Part shown: positions 1 through 8,715 of the stretch, piece by piece | Numbering within the stretch: the first letter of the stretch is position 1 | Layout: the number at the start of each line of letters is the position of its first letter | Source: an uncultured Clostridia bacterium | GTDB lineage: Bacteria > Bacillota > Clostridia > Christensenellales > Aristaeellaceae | Direction: 5' to 3' | Length of the DNA: 64,000 nucleotides | Assembly (NCBI GenBank): GCA_934663595.1 | Contig: CAKUKM010000004.1 | Coordinates: forward strand, 81,614-145,613 | Notes under the pieces: model-generated | Databases searched by the model: none | What the model saw: the letters and a program-made list of their open reading frames with translations, nothing else | What the model was told of the DNA's origin: nothing | Translations under genes and position numbers: made by a program

Positions 1-837
1 CCCTCTCCGTGCTGGCTGAGCTATCCGGAGATGGTGCGCATGGCGGGCGGCGTGCCGGTAATGGTGCACGGCTATGAGGAAAACAATTTCGTCGTGACCG
101 CCGATATGCTGCGCCCGTACGTGACCGAAAAGACCAAGGCGCTGATCATCAACAGCCCGAACAACCCGAACGGCTGCGTATGGAGCCACGACGAGCTGAT
201 GGCGATCGCGGAGCTGGCGGTGGAATGCGGATTCTACGTCATTTCCGACGAAATCTATGAAAAGCTGATTTACGACGGCGAAAAGCACTACTGCATGGCG
301 TCGTTCGGCCCGGAAATCAAGAAGCAGTGCATCGTGGTCAACGGCGTATCCAAGACCTACGCGATGACCGGCTGGCGCATCGGCTATGCGGCGGGCCCGA
401 AGCCGATCATCAAGGCGATGACCTCGTTCCAGAGCCATGCGGCGAGCAACGCGAACTCCATCGCGCAGTACGCGGCCGCGACGGCGATCTCCTGCGGCGA
501 CAAGTATATTCGATCGATGATTGAGGAATACAACGCGCGCCGCCGCCTGATGCACCGTATGGTGAACGATATCGACGGCATGAGCTGCAATCTGCCCAAG
601 GGCGCGTTTTACATCATGGCCAGCCTGAAGGAAATCATCGGCCGGTCGCACAAGGGGCGCGTGATCGACGGCTCCACCCGCTTTGCCGAGATGCTGCTGG
701 ATGAAAAGCGCGTCGCGGTGGTGCCCGCGCTCGCGTTCGGCGACGACAATTACGTCCGCCTGAGCTACGCGGTCAGCCGCCAGAGCATCGTCGAGGGCAT
801 GACCCGCATTCGCGATTTCGTGAACGAACTGGATTAA
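1..837 (+). CDS. Pyridoxal-phosphate aminotransferase class I/II (5' end missing)
   Basis: The reading frame is open from the first base, so this is the C-terminal 278 residues of a longer gene, about 390 residues in the family. The visible part starts with PCWLSYPEMVRMAGG, typical of aspartate/aromatic aminotransferases. INSPNNPNG holds the cofactor-contacting Asn, DEIYEKL the Asp that pairs with the pyridine nitrogen, and NGVSKTYAMTGWRIGY the Schiff-base Lys with the following Arg. The C-terminal NYVRLSYAVS supplies the substrate-carboxylate Arg. The enzyme should transfer an amino group between an amino acid and a 2-oxoacid in the cytoplasm. Substrate choice (aspartate, aromatic or other) cannot be settled from this part. 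A terminator follows, so it is not joined to the next operon. Confidence 0.9.
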   Translation, partial: PSPCWLSYPEMVRMAGGVPVMVHGYEENNFVVTADMLRPYVTEKTKALIINSPNNPNGCVWSHDELMAIAELAVECGFYVISDEIYEKLIYDGEKHYCMASFGPEIKKQCIVVNGVSKTYAMTGWRIGYAAGPKPIIKAMTSFQSHAASNANSIAQYAAATAISCGDKYIRSMIEEYNARRRLMHRMVNDIDGMSCNLPKGAFYIMASLKEIIGRSHKGRVIDGSTRFAEMLLDEKRVAVVPALAFGDDNYVRLSYAVSRQSIVEGMTRIRDFVNELD

Positions 838-842
838 AAGCG

Positions 843-886
843 CAGCAGGCGCGGCCACAGAAAAACGTGGCTGCGCCTGCTTTTGC
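843..886 (+). terminator. Rho-independent terminator after the aminotransferase
   Basis: An inverted repeat, GCAGGCGCGGCCAC against GTGGCTGCGCCTGC with one mismatch, closes a short A-rich loop and is followed by a T-rich run, just downstream of the TAA at 835-837. Confidence 0.8.
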
Positions 887-915
887 CGTTTCAAGAATTT
901 AAGATTGCGCCCGGA

Positions 916-944
916 TTGATTTATCGCGCGGAGCGTGGTACAAT
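916..944 (+). promoter_or_regulatory. Sigma-A promoter of the 1031-10102 operon
   Basis: TTGATT at 916-921 and TACAAT at 939-944 are separated by exactly 17 bp, 87 bases before the first start codon. No other convincing promoter was seen before 10102, so it probably drives all twelve genes. A short inverted repeat (AAGTTAGATAAATCTAAC, about 991-1008) lies between promoter and first gene. Confidence 0.7.
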
Positions 945-1030
945 AGGGGCGAAAACGAGTTCTGCCGGATAGGCAGCTTTTTATCAAATTTAAGTTAGAT
1001 AAATCTAACCACTGAAGGAGAGGACGAAGC

Positions 1031-1894
1031 ATGTCCAGACAGGCGACGGAGTTTCAGAAGAAGGAAATGAGCAAAATGTATCGCGGCAAGGCGATCTTCA
1101 AGCCCCTGAACACGGGCTGGATCGACGAGCATGTCGCGTGCGTGCGCGAATGAGTGGCGAACATTTTCTTTTACCGCAAGGGCGATACAGTACTGATGAT
1201 CGACGCGGGCTACAATTACGATCGCCTGGAGGAAAAGATGGGCTGGCTGGGCATCGATCCGCGGTCGATTCGCGATATTCTGGTCACGCATCAGGACACG
1301 GACCACGTGGGCGCGGTGGAGGCCGACAGCCCGGGGCTATTCCGGAAGGCGAAGCTGTATGTGGGCGAAATTGAAAACCGGTATCTGACCGGCGAAGTGC
1401 GCAGAAAGGTGATTTACCACCTCTACAAGCTGCCGCAGGTGACGATTCCGAATGAAAAGCGGCTCGTGAAGGACGGCGAAAAGCTCGATATCGGCGGCGT
1501 TTCGGTGGAATGCTTCCTAGTGCCCGGGCACACGTGGGGGCATATGGTTTATCTGATCGACGAGAAATACCTGTTTACGGGCGATACGATCTGGCTGGGC
1601 GCAGACGGCGGCTACAGCTTCATCTCCGCGCTGGCGGAGGACAATAAGCTGGCAGTTCGATCGCTGGCAGCGCTGGAGAAGAGGCTTCGGGCGCGCGGAA
1701 TCAGGCCGATGTTCATTACCGGGCACACCGGCTGGACGGATAATTTCGAATTTGCCTTCGCGCATAAGGACGCGCTCTGCTCGCCGTTTAAGAAGCGCGC
1801 GCCCGATCCGACCGCGCCCTACGACGCGTACGACGAATCGGACGACACGCGGGAAAACGCGCGCCGCGGCTATTTGCAGGGGGTGGGCCGGTGA
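1031..1894 (+). CDS. MBL-fold metallohydrolase interrupted by an in-frame TGA
   Basis: The ATG at 1031 follows a good AAGGAGAGG ribosome binding site and opens 40 codons of family-like sequence (FKPLNTGWIDEHVACVRE). A TGA at 1151-1153 then interrupts the frame, and the same frame continues to 1894. The second part has the metallo-beta-lactamase motif THQDTDH, the second metal ligand in VPGHTWGH, an FTGD and a late GHTGW. The 247-residue second part could begin at GTG 1154, but no ribosome binding site precedes that codon, so I treat the whole as one gene of 287 codons. The TGA is probably a changed TGG (Trp), through nonsense mutation or sequence error. Its end overlaps the next gene in GTGA. 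Substrate unknown. Confidence 0.7.
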
Positions 1895-2637
1895 GGATTT
1901 ACGCATTCGGCAATCCGGACGCGCCGGCGATTTTGCTTTTGCCCGGCACGTGCTGCCATTGGAAGAGCAATTTCGGGCGCGTGATACCGCTGCTGGAGCG
2001 GGATTTTCGCGTGCTGTGCGCGAGCTACGACGGCTTTGACGAGACGGAGAGCGCGGAGTTTCCCGGCATGATCGAGGAAACGGAGAAGCTCGAGGCGTAT
2101 ATCCAAAAGAATTGCGGCGGGCGGATTCGCGCGGCTTACGGCTGCTCGCTGGGCGGCTCGTTCGTGGGGCTGCTCGCGGCGCGGGGGAATATCCATATGG
2201 ACGCGGGCATTCTCGGCAGCTCCGATCTCGATCAGGCGCCGAAATGGCTCGCGAAGCTGGAAACGAAGCTGATGCTTCCGATGATTTACCCGATGATCCA
2301 CGACGGCAAAATCTCGAAGAGCATCTCCAAACGGCAAAGCTCCGAATACGAGCGCGCGTTCATGGAAATGTTCGGCGGCGCGCGGCCGTACGTCACGCGG
2401 CGCAGCTGCGAAACGCAGTTCTATTCCGATCTGATTACGCCGCTGCCGGACAAAATCGACGTTCCCGGAACGCGGATTCACATTTTTTACGCGCTGAGAA
2501 TGGGCAAAAAGTATCGCGCGCGCTATGAGAGGCATTTCCGGAATCCCGTGATTCACGAGCAGGATCTGCGCCACGAAGAGCTGCTGGCCTGCCATCCGGA
2601 GCGCTGGGCGCAGCTGGTTAAGAGCATTGCGGAATAG
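1891..2637 (+). CDS. Alpha/beta hydrolase, first in the operon
   Basis: A 248-residue cytoplasmic alpha/beta hydrolase. The oxyanion strand reads LLLPGTCCHW, the nucleophile elbow is GCSLGG (around residue 88), and a C-terminal DLRHEELLACHPE supplies the likely catalytic His. It is distantly like the hydrolase at 8712-9506, which shares the YDGFxxxE strand and the layout of the last 40 residues. The start is GTG at 1891, overlapping the previous stop by four bases, which implies translational coupling. The acid residue is not certain. An esterase or thioesterase role on a product of the neighbouring methyltransferases is possible but is inference only. Confidence 0.75.
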   Translation: MRIYAFGNPDAPAILLLPGTCCHWKSNFGRVIPLLERDFRVLCASYDGFDETESAEFPGMIEETEKLEAYIQKNCGGRIRAAYGCSLGGSFVGLLAARGNIHMDAGILGSSDLDQAPKWLAKLETKLMLPMIYPMIHDGKISKSISKRQSSEYERAFMEMFGGARPYVTRRSCETQFYSDLITPLPDKIDVPGTRIHIFYALRMGKKYRARYERHFRNPVIHEQDLRHEELLACHPERWAQLVKSIAE

Positions 2638-2649
2638 GAGGGCTGAAGC

Positions 2650-3351
2650 ATGAAGGATCGCGATCTGAAATTCGACCGCAGCTGCCATGTGCTGTACACG
2701 CGGCCGTGCAAAAAGCAGATTCGGAGGAAAATTGCGCTGCACTATCCGCCCGAGGAGCGCGAGGCGGTCTGGACGCGCGTTCAGAAGCAGTACGAGCGCT
2801 TTCTCTCCGACTGGCGCACCGATCTGGGCGGCAAGAAGAACTTCCACAACGGCCGCGGCGGCAATTACGATTGCATCGCGCTGATGGCGTATTACGTGGT
2901 CTGCCGGGACAAGACGAGTCTGGACGAGATCGAGGAAATGGAGGGCGCGCTGTTCCTGCCGGCGTTTAAGAAGCTGAAATTCGTAAACTGCAATCGGCCG
3001 ATCTTCAAAAAGCTGCTGCATCGCGCGTTTCAGAATGCGAAGAAGCAGTGCGACCGCTGGGGCGATTTTGAAATGCATCTCGCGCCGTTTGACAAAAACG
3101 GGCCGATTTACTATGAATTCACCCGCTGTCCCACGGCGGAATTTGCCAGGCAGCACGATCTGCTCGAGGTCATGCCCGCGCTGTGCAATCCGGATTACAC
3201 GGGCATGGAGCTGATTCACGCGCGGCTGGTGCGCACCACGACGTGTGCCAACGGCTGCAAATGCGATTACACGATCTGCGGCGATTGCGACGAATATCTG
3301 AAGGCGCATCCCGAATACCGCGATTCGGCGGGCTACAGGAGGAATCGATGA
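2650..3351 (+). CDS. L-2-amino-thiazoline-4-carboxylate hydrolase-like protein, copy 1
   Basis: 233 residues. The C-terminal half (YEFTRCPTAEFARQHDL, MPALCNPDYTGME, ARLVRTTT, a final Cys cluster CKCDYTICGDC) resembles the ATC-hydrolase family (Pfam ATC_hydrolase, PF14196). The founding Pseudomonas enzyme opens the thiazoline ring on the way to L-cysteine. The family is large and mostly uncharacterised, so the substrate here is unknown. It is the first of three such proteins in this operon (others at 5114 and 9503). Unlike the characterised type it has a long Lys/Arg/Tyr-rich N-terminal half and an extended, more Cys-rich tail that may bind metal. The ATG follows GGAGGGCTGAAGC, and the end overlaps the next gene in ATGA. 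Confidence 0.7.
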   Translation: MKDRDLKFDRSCHVLYTRPCKKQIRRKIALHYPPEEREAVWTRVQKQYERFLSDWRTDLGGKKNFHNGRGGNYDCIALMAYYVVCRDKTSLDEIEEMEGALFLPAFKKLKFVNCNRPIFKKLLHRAFQNAKKQCDRWGDFEMHLAPFDKNGPIYYEFTRCPTAEFARQHDLLEVMPALCNPDYTGMELIHARLVRTTTCANGCKCDYTICGDCDEYLKAHPEYRDSAGYRRNR

Positions 3352-4187
3352 AAACTGCGATTGAGAAAAACACCGTTCAGGAAACGCTGGTGATTCCGCT
3401 GTACGGGCGGAAAATGTGCTCGGAGCTGTATCCTAAGCTGTTTTACGACGAGACGGCCATTCGCCTGATCGACAGCGTGGATTATGATTTTTCGCTGCTG
3501 GAGAGGAAATCCAGAAGCATGATGCAGCGCTTCGGCTTCCTCGAAGCGGCGATGCGGCAGAACGATCTGGCGTGGGAGGTGCGCGATTATCTGAAGGCGC
3601 ATCCGCGCGCAGCGGTGGTGAATCTGGGCTGCGGGCTGGACGATACCGCCCGGCGGTGCGACAACGGCGCGTGCCGGATGTACAATCTTGATTTCCCGGA
3701 GGTGATCGCCGCGCGCAACCAGCTGCTGCCCGCGGGCGAGCGCGAGCAGAACGTCGCGTGCGATTTGAATGATTTTTCGTGGATGCGGCAAATCGACGCC
3801 TCCGGCGGCGCGGTGTTCTTCGCGGCGGGCGTGTTCTATTATTTCCTGACCGATCAGGTGCGGGCGCTGGTTCGCGCGATGGCGGAGGCGTTTCCGGGAG
3901 GCCGGCTGGTGTTCGACGCGGCGGGCAAATCGGCGGTGAAGCTGATGCTGAAGACGTGGATTCAAACGGCGAAGATTCAGGACGTCGGCGCGTATTTCGC
4001 GGTTTCGGACGCAAAGCGCGAGCTCTCCGGCTGGTGCGAGGGGCTGCGCGTTTCCAGCCGGGGCTACATGCTGGGCTATCAGGATCTGCGCGATCCGGCG
4101 GTGAGCGGGTTCTTCCGATTCCTCGCCAAAGTGGGCGACGGAATGATGAAAATGCAGATTGTGCGGCTGGAATTCAAAGGAGAATAG
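3348..4187 (+). CDS. LCM-type SAM-dependent methyltransferase
   Basis: 279 residues. VVNLGCGLDDTARR (around residue 85) is the SAM motif of the leucine carboxyl methyltransferase / tetracenomycin-synthesis group, and YNLDFPEVI is the acidic loop that contacts the ribose. The LCM-like N-terminus (IPLYGRKMCSELYPKLFYDETAIRLID) is present too. Relatives methylate carboxylates or phenolic hydroxyls. The start is the ATG at 3348 because it overlaps the previous stop in ATGA and lies six bases after an AGGAGG; reading further upstream would enter the previous gene. First of three methyltransferases in the operon, and the only one of this subclass. Confidence 0.8.
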   Translation: MKTAIEKNTVQETLVIPLYGRKMCSELYPKLFYDETAIRLIDSVDYDFSLLERKSRSMMQRFGFLEAAMRQNDLAWEVRDYLKAHPRAAVVNLGCGLDDTARRCDNGACRMYNLDFPEVIAARNQLLPAGEREQNVACDLNDFSWMRQIDASGGAVFFAAGVFYYFLTDQVRALVRAMAEAFPGGRLVFDAAGKSAVKLMLKTWIQTAKIQDVGAYFAVSDAKRELSGWCEGLRVSSRGYMLGYQDLRDPAVSGFFRFLAKVGDGMMKMQIVRLEFKGE

Positions 4188-4190
4188 GGC

Positions 4191-5117
4191 ATGAAGCACA
4201 TTCATTTTGATGTGGAGAAGGACGGGTTTTACGGCGCGTATTGGGCATGCGATTCCGATTGCGCGCTGATTGCGATGCTGGGCGACGATCCGGAGGACTA
4301 TCTGGCGCGCTCGTCGGTGAAATGGGTGCTCCGGCAGGGCGTGAACGTAATGACCATGTCGCCGGGCAAAAAGGACTACGGCCACCACAATTACCCGCTG
4401 GAGCGCATCGAGCGGGCGATGGAATGGCTGAAGGCGCGCGGCAATCGCAAAATCGGCATCGTCGGCGCGTCCACGACCGGTACGCTCGCGCTCACGGCGA
4501 GCGCGATGCTTCCGGGTTTTACGCTGACCATCGCGCTTACGCCCAGCGATTTCATCTGGCAGGGCTTCATGCAGGGCAAAAGGGACGGCTGCGGCGAATG
4601 GCCGATCGAGGGCGAATCGCTGTTTTCCTATCGCGGAAAGCCGCTGCCCTATATGCCGTTCAACGTGCAGCATCCGCAATACTGGCAGAAGATGGAGGCG
4701 GAGGCCAAGCGCACAGGCAACAAAATCGCGTCGCGCGAGCTGTTTGACGATTCCGAGGCCGCGCACCCGATCACCGAGGCGGAGACGATCCCGGTGGAGG
4801 CCATTCGCGGCCGGCTTTTGCTGATCGGCGCGGAGGACGATTGCCTGTGGGACACGGCCAAATACATTCGCCGCATGGAAAAGCGCCTTGCGGAAAGGCC
4901 GCACGAGTGCGCGGTCGAGGCCGTGGTCTATCCGCACGCGACGCATTTCGTGTTCCCGGAGGGCATGATGCGGACGATGCTGCCGGTGGGCTCGGGGCTG
5001 TTTGCGAAAATGATGTTCAAGGCGGCGCGGGAATATCCGCGGGAATGCCGGGCGGCGCGATGCGATATCGATCGCCGCGGAACGGCCGCGATTGCGAAAT
5101 GGAGGCGGGAAAAATGA
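4191..5117 (+). CDS. Alpha/beta hydrolase of the BAAT/acyl-CoA thioester hydrolase type
   Basis: 308 residues. The elbow GASTTG (around residue 90), the acid in LLIGAEDDCLWD and the late His in YPHATHFVFPEG match the C-terminal catalytic domain of bile acid-CoA:amino acid N-acyltransferase / acyl-CoA thioesterase (BAAT_C). The N-terminal immunoglobulin-like domain of the full eukaryotic enzymes is absent, as in many bacterial members. The insertion SDFIWQGFMQG...FSYRGKPLPYMP is typical of the family. It starts three bases after the methyltransferase and overlaps the next gene in ATGA. A thioester or ester substrate is likely; its identity is not visible. Confidence 0.75.
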   Translation: MKHIHFDVEKDGFYGAYWACDSDCALIAMLGDDPEDYLARSSVKWVLRQGVNVMTMSPGKKDYGHHNYPLERIERAMEWLKARGNRKIGIVGASTTGTLALTASAMLPGFTLTIALTPSDFIWQGFMQGKRDGCGEWPIEGESLFSYRGKPLPYMPFNVQHPQYWQKMEAEAKRTGNKIASRELFDDSEAAHPITEAETIPVEAIRGRLLLIGAEDDCLWDTAKYIRRMEKRLAERPHECAVEAVVYPHATHFVFPEGMMRTMLPVGSGLFAKMMFKAAREYPRECRAARCDIDRRGTAAIAKWRREK

Positions 5118-5758
5118 AATACGCGGGAATGCCGATGGGCATGTGGGCGCTGTTCGCGCGTTCGTTTCGCGCGCAGCTGACGGAGGTGTTCGGCTATGAT
5201 TCCGCGGAGGCAAAGCGCATTGCGCGCGCGGCGAAGCCGAAATACCGAAGGATCATTTCGGAAATTCCCGAATTTGAAAAGGGCGACCGGTTCAAGATGA
5301 ACATCGTCAACTGCGCGATGCTGGGCGCGTTTATCCTTTCAATGCCCGCACGGCCGGACGTGGAAAGGCTGACCGATTATTACGCGCGCGCGATGATGAC
5401 CGGGATGATGCGATGGTTTTGCCGGAAGAGCGGCAAGGCCAAATTCACGCCGAAGGACATTGCGGGCATGAAGGCTACGGCCGCGCTGAAGGCCGCCGAT
5501 CGCAATCCCTATTCCTGGAATATGGATTATTACGAATACCCGGACGGCGGCGGTTACGAGGCGCGATTCACGAAATGCGGTATCTGCGTGCTGATGAAGA
5601 AGCTGGGCCTGTACGACCTGACGCCCGCGCTGTGCCATCTGGATTACACCATGAGCGAGGCCGGCGGCAGCTCGGATTTCGTGCGGGAATACACGCTGGC
5701 CTCCGGCGGGCCCTGCTGCGATTGCGGATACAGAAAAAAGCGGATTTCGAGGGCGTAG
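5114..5758 (+). CDS. L-2-amino-thiazoline-4-carboxylate hydrolase-like protein, copy 2
   Basis: 214 residues. The family-like core reads YEARFTKCGICVLMKKLGL, TPALCHLDYTMSE and the tail PCCDCGYRKK. The N-terminus (WALFARSFRAQLTEVFGY) has the length seen in ordinary members. Compared with copy 1 only the core and Cys positions are shared, so these are old paralogs rather than a recent duplication. The start at 5114 is fixed by the GGAGGCGGG ribosome binding site eight bases upstream and the ATGA overlap with the hydrolase stop. Function unknown beyond family membership; ring-opening amidohydrolase chemistry is the family precedent. Confidence 0.7.
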   Translation: MKYAGMPMGMWALFARSFRAQLTEVFGYDSAEAKRIARAAKPKYRRIISEIPEFEKGDRFKMNIVNCAMLGAFILSMPARPDVERLTDYYARAMMTGMMRWFCRKSGKAKFTPKDIAGMKATAALKAADRNPYSWNMDYYEYPDGGGYEARFTKCGICVLMKKLGLYDLTPALCHLDYTMSEAGGSSDFVREYTLASGGPCCDCGYRKKRISRA

Positions 5759-5792
5759 GGACGCGCCCGGTCTGAACAGGAGGCGGCATTGC

Positions 5793-6509
5793 ATGGCGAT
5801 TCTTCCGAAGAACTATCGGCGCGACTGTCTGCTGGGCGCGCTGGGAGCGGCGCTGATGCTCGCGGGCGATCTGTGTCTGAGCGTGATTCCGGCCGCGAGC
5901 GGCGACAGCGGGCTTTTTATGCGGGAGGCGTATCTAAGCGGCGGCTATCCCGCATGGCGATTGCCGGTGCTGCTGGCGACGGGGCTGATCGGCATGGCGC
6001 TGGGGTGCTTCAGCGTAAGGGTGATTCATGAGCAGATTCAGCCACAATATCGCAAAACGCGGTGGCTTCTTTTGGTCTGCGGCGTGATTTACCTGACCTC
6101 CGCCGGGGCGCTGCACCTTCTGATCGGCAGTCTGGCCGACTGGACGAGCACGCTCGCGCCGCTGCTCGGTCGGGAGAAAATGGCCGCGCTCATTCAGGCG
6201 AAGTACGAGCGCCTGATGCCGGCCATGCTGCTGCCCTATGCGGCCATGGTTCTGCTCATGCTGGGCAGCGCCTGGGCGGTTGGGACGAAGAAAACCGTTC
6301 TGCCGCGCGGAATGCTGGCTGTTCATATGCTGGTCTGGCAGCTGGCGCTGATGCTGATTCCGGACATTCGTCAGGCGCTGGGCGCGGAGGTTTCAACCTG
6401 GGATTTCGTTTTGAGCCAGGGCTCGGGCAACGCGGCGCTGCTTTTGTGGATGCTGGCGAACGCGGCGTGGGCGCGCGGCAAACGGGAGGGTGCGGCATGT
6501 CCTTTTTAG
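5793..6509 (+). CDS. Six-helix membrane protein of unknown function
   Basis: 238 residues with about six hydrophobic stretches (near 12-32, 56-74, 91-113, 142-165, 172-190 and 208-226) and positively charged ends. It is the only integral membrane protein in the operon. I do not recognise it with confidence; the layout recalls small clostridial DUF6796-like proteins. No transport or catalytic signature is visible. The ATG follows AGGAGGCGGCATTGC and the 3' end overlaps the next methyltransferase by 13 bases. It could be a membrane sensor, or anchor or export a product of the pathway; this is inference from context. Confidence 0.65.
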   Translation: MAILPKNYRRDCLLGALGAALMLAGDLCLSVIPAASGDSGLFMREAYLSGGYPAWRLPVLLATGLIGMALGCFSVRVIHEQIQPQYRKTRWLLLVCGVIYLTSAGALHLLIGSLADWTSTLAPLLGREKMAALIQAKYERLMPAMLLPYAAMVLLMLGSAWAVGTKKTVLPRGMLAVHMLVWQLALMLIPDIRQALGAEVSTWDFVLSQGSGNAALLLWMLANAAWARGKREGAACPF

Positions 6510-7108
6510 AAAATACCAAACGGCCGTCCGGAAGGGACGGAAGAGCGATGCTTTGGATGATGAATCTCGGGCATCGCGCGCTTTCCCGCTGGGGGCTTCG
6601 GTTTTTGCAGCTTTCTCCAAACGCGGAAACGCTGGATTGCGGCTGCGGCGGCGGGGCGAATCTGCGGGCGCTTTTGAAGAAGTGCCCGGGCGGCCGCGCC
6701 GTGGGCGTGGATTATTCCGAGGTCAGCGTGCAGAAATCCGGGAAATACAATCGAACGGCAATTCAATCCGGGCGCTGCGAGGTGCTTCAGGCGAGCGTGG
6801 CGGCGCTTCCGCTGCAGGACGCGCGCTTCGACGCGGTCACGGCGTTTGAAACGGTGTATTTCTGGCCGGAGTTGGCGCGGTGCTTCCGCGAGATCTGGCG
6901 GGTGCTGAAGCCGGGCGGCGCGTTTTTGATTTGCAATGAATGCAGCGAAGGCGGCCGCTGGGAAAAGCGGATCGACGGCATGACCGTTTACACCGGCGCG
7001 CAGCTGCAGGCGGCGCTGGAGCAGGCAGGCTTTGGCGAAATTCGGATTCACCGAAACCAAAAGGGCTGGCTCTGCGTTCAGGCGCGGAAACAGGGGGAGA
7101 GAGTATGA
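6497..7108 (+). CDS. Class I SAM-dependent methyltransferase (small, ubiE-like fold)
   Basis: 203 residues. Motif I is LDCGCGGGANL (around residue 46), motif II GVDYSEVSVQ, then the acidic FDAVTAFETVYFW and the post-motif RVLKPGGAFLICNE, which is the standard Rossmann methyltransferase order. The substrate pocket is not diagnostic. The chosen ATG lies 13 bases inside the membrane protein gene, after GGAGGGTGCGGC, so the two are probably translationally coupled. The end overlaps the next gene in ATGA. Confidence 0.8.
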   Translation: MSFLENTKRPSGRDGRAMLWMMNLGHRALSRWGLRFLQLSPNAETLDCGCGGGANLRALLKKCPGGRAVGVDYSEVSVQKSGKYNRTAIQSGRCEVLQASVAALPLQDARFDAVTAFETVYFWPELARCFREIWRVLKPGGAFLICNECSEGGRWEKRIDGMTVYTGAQLQAALEQAGFGEIRIHRNQKGWLCVQARKQGERV

Positions 7109-8010
7109 GCATTTTTGCATCGCTGCTGCGCGGCGCGTACAGGCTCGTCGGCGCAAAGAAGGCGTTTTCGCTGCCGGAGGACGAGCTCCGGAAGGTGATT
7201 GAAAAGCAGAATCGCCATCGCGGCGTATTCGTGCCGACCGATCGCAAGGCGCATTGCCAGATGATCGAGGTAAACGGCTTTCCGTGCCTGATCGTTCGCG
7301 AAAGGCCGGAGCCGGCGGCGCGGGCGATCCTCTATTTCTTCGGCGGCGGCATGGTGATCGGCCCGGACAGGGGCGATTTGCCCGTGATGCGCAAGCTGGC
7401 GCGGGATACCGGCTGCGACGTGTGGTTCCCGTTCTATCCGCTCTGCACGGAGCATTGCATTTCCGAGACCTACGATATGGTTTATGAATGCTATCGGCAG
7501 ATGATCGAGCTCTATGGCGGCGGAAACGTCAGCACCTGCGGCTTTTCCTCCGGCGGCGCGCTGGCGCTGGGAATTGCGGCGCACAACAGCGCGCAGGGCG
7601 CGCCGCTTCCGCAGCCGCGGCATATCGTGGCCGTATCGCCCGGCGAGGTGCCGTGGAACGATGCGGAAAGGGCGCGCATGCAGGCGCTGAATGAAAGGAA
7701 CGCGGCCATTGATTACGCGTTTATGGTCACGGTGGAGAAATTCATGCGCCACGGGTGCAGGGACGTGCCGGATTACATGATTTCCGGCTCGCGCGGCGAT
7801 TTTTCCGGAACGGGCGATATTCACTTTTTCTATTCCGCCGACGAAGTGCTCTATGGGGCGCTGCCGGACTTTGAGGCGGCCTGCAGGCGGGCGAACGTGC
7901 CCTATACCGCCTTTGCCCGGCCGAAAATGGTGCATTGCTATTGCATGCTGCCGTATTTCAAGGAGGCCCGGGAGGGTTTCGGCAAAATTACGGAAATACT
8001 GAAGCGATAA
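7105..8010 (+). CDS. Alpha/beta hydrolase, HSL/esterase-like
   Basis: 301 residues. FFGGGMVIG replaces the HGGG oxyanion motif of hormone-sensitive-lipase-type esterases, GFSSGG (around residue 148) is the nucleophile elbow, FYSADEVLYGALPDF carries the probable acid and MVHCYCMLPYF the His. The first His of HGGG is changed to Phe, so the oxyanion geometry may differ from ordinary esterases. The start at 7105 shares ATGA with the preceding stop and follows GGGGGAGAGAGT. It probably works on a small ester or amide made in this operon, but no substrate can be named. Confidence 0.75.
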   Translation: MSIFASLLRGAYRLVGAKKAFSLPEDELRKVIEKQNRHRGVFVPTDRKAHCQMIEVNGFPCLIVRERPEPAARAILYFFGGGMVIGPDRGDLPVMRKLARDTGCDVWFPFYPLCTEHCISETYDMVYECYRQMIELYGGGNVSTCGFSSGGALALGIAAHNSAQGAPLPQPRHIVAVSPGEVPWNDAERARMQALNERNAAIDYAFMVTVEKFMRHGCRDVPDYMISGSRGDFSGTGDIHFFYSADEVLYGALPDFEAACRRANVPYTAFARPKMVHCYCMLPYFKEAREGFGKITEILKR

Positions 8011-8022
8011 GGAGCGAGAAGC

Positions 8023-8715
8023 ATGGACCGGAAGGAGAACATTCGCAATGCCTATCGTTTAACGGGCGGCAACGGCTTTTACGATGGCATGATCACCTGC
8101 TCCACATTGCCGGGAAAGGCGGTTTGCCGCCTGGTGTGGAACATGAACAAGGCGGAATGCGACGCCTATCTGGCCGAGGCGCTGTCCGGCATTCCGGAGA
8201 ATTTTTCGGGGCGGCTGCTGGAGGTTCCGGTCGGAACAGGCATTCTCACCATGCCGCTGTATCAGACGCTGCCGCGCGCGGAGATCGTCTGCCTCGATTA
8301 TTCGCCGGACATGATGGCGCAGGCGCGGGAGAAGGCGGAGCGGCTGAAGCTGAAAAACGTCTCGTTTCAGCAGGGCGACGTGGGCGCGCTGCCCCATGCG
8401 GACGGCAGCTTCGATATCGTTCTTTCGCTCAACGGCTTTCATGCGTTTCCGGACAAGGAGGCCGCGTATCGGGAAACCTTCCGCGTTTTAAAGCCCGGCG
8501 GAGTGTTCTGCGGCTGCTTTTATGTAAAGGGCGAGGAAGCGCGCACGGACTGGTTCGTTCGCCATATTTACGAGCGCGCGAAGTTCTTTACGCCGCCCTA
8601 TGAAACGGCGGGCAGCCTGCGGGCGCGGCTGAGCGGCATGTATGAAACCGCGCGGGTCGGCAATCTGAAGGGCATCGCATGGTTTATCTGCCGGAAAGGG
8701 AAGAAGTCGCGATGA
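8023..8715 (+). CDS. Class I SAM-dependent methyltransferase (ubiE-like)
   Basis: 230 residues. LEVPVGTGILTMPLYQ is motif I, CLDYSPDMMAQAREKAE motif II, QGDVGALPHADGSFDIVLSLNGFHAFPDK the adenine-contacting and acidic region, and TFRVLKPGGVFCGCFYV the fourth strand. In motif I the usual D/E-x-G-x-G-x-G has PVGTG, which still allows a glycine-rich SAM loop. It is more like menaquinone/ubiquinone C-methyltransferases than the LCM-type enzyme at 3348, so the operon holds at least two methyltransferase subclasses. The ribosome binding site is AAGGAGCGAGAAGC; the end overlaps the next hydrolase in ATGA. Confidence 0.8.
   Translation: MDRKENIRNAYRLTGGNGFYDGMITCSTLPGKAVCRLVWNMNKAECDAYLAEALSGIPENFSGRLLEVPVGTGILTMPLYQTLPRAEIVCLDYSPDMMAQAREKAERLKLKNVSFQQGDVGALPHADGSFDIVLSLNGFHAFPDKEAAYRETFRVLKPGGVFCGCFYVKGEEARTDWFVRHIYERAKFFTPPYETAGSLRARLSGMYETARVGNLKGIAWFICRKGKKSR

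Noticed and set aside
1151..1153. Selenocysteine codon
   Set aside because: I see no convincing hairpin just after the TGA and no sel genes in the window; the position does not look like a catalytic Cys in the fold. Not excluded, but less likely than a changed Trp codon.
1151..1153. TGA read as Trp in a variant genetic code
   Set aside because: rnc, smc, ftsY and many operon genes stop at TGA at the expected family length.
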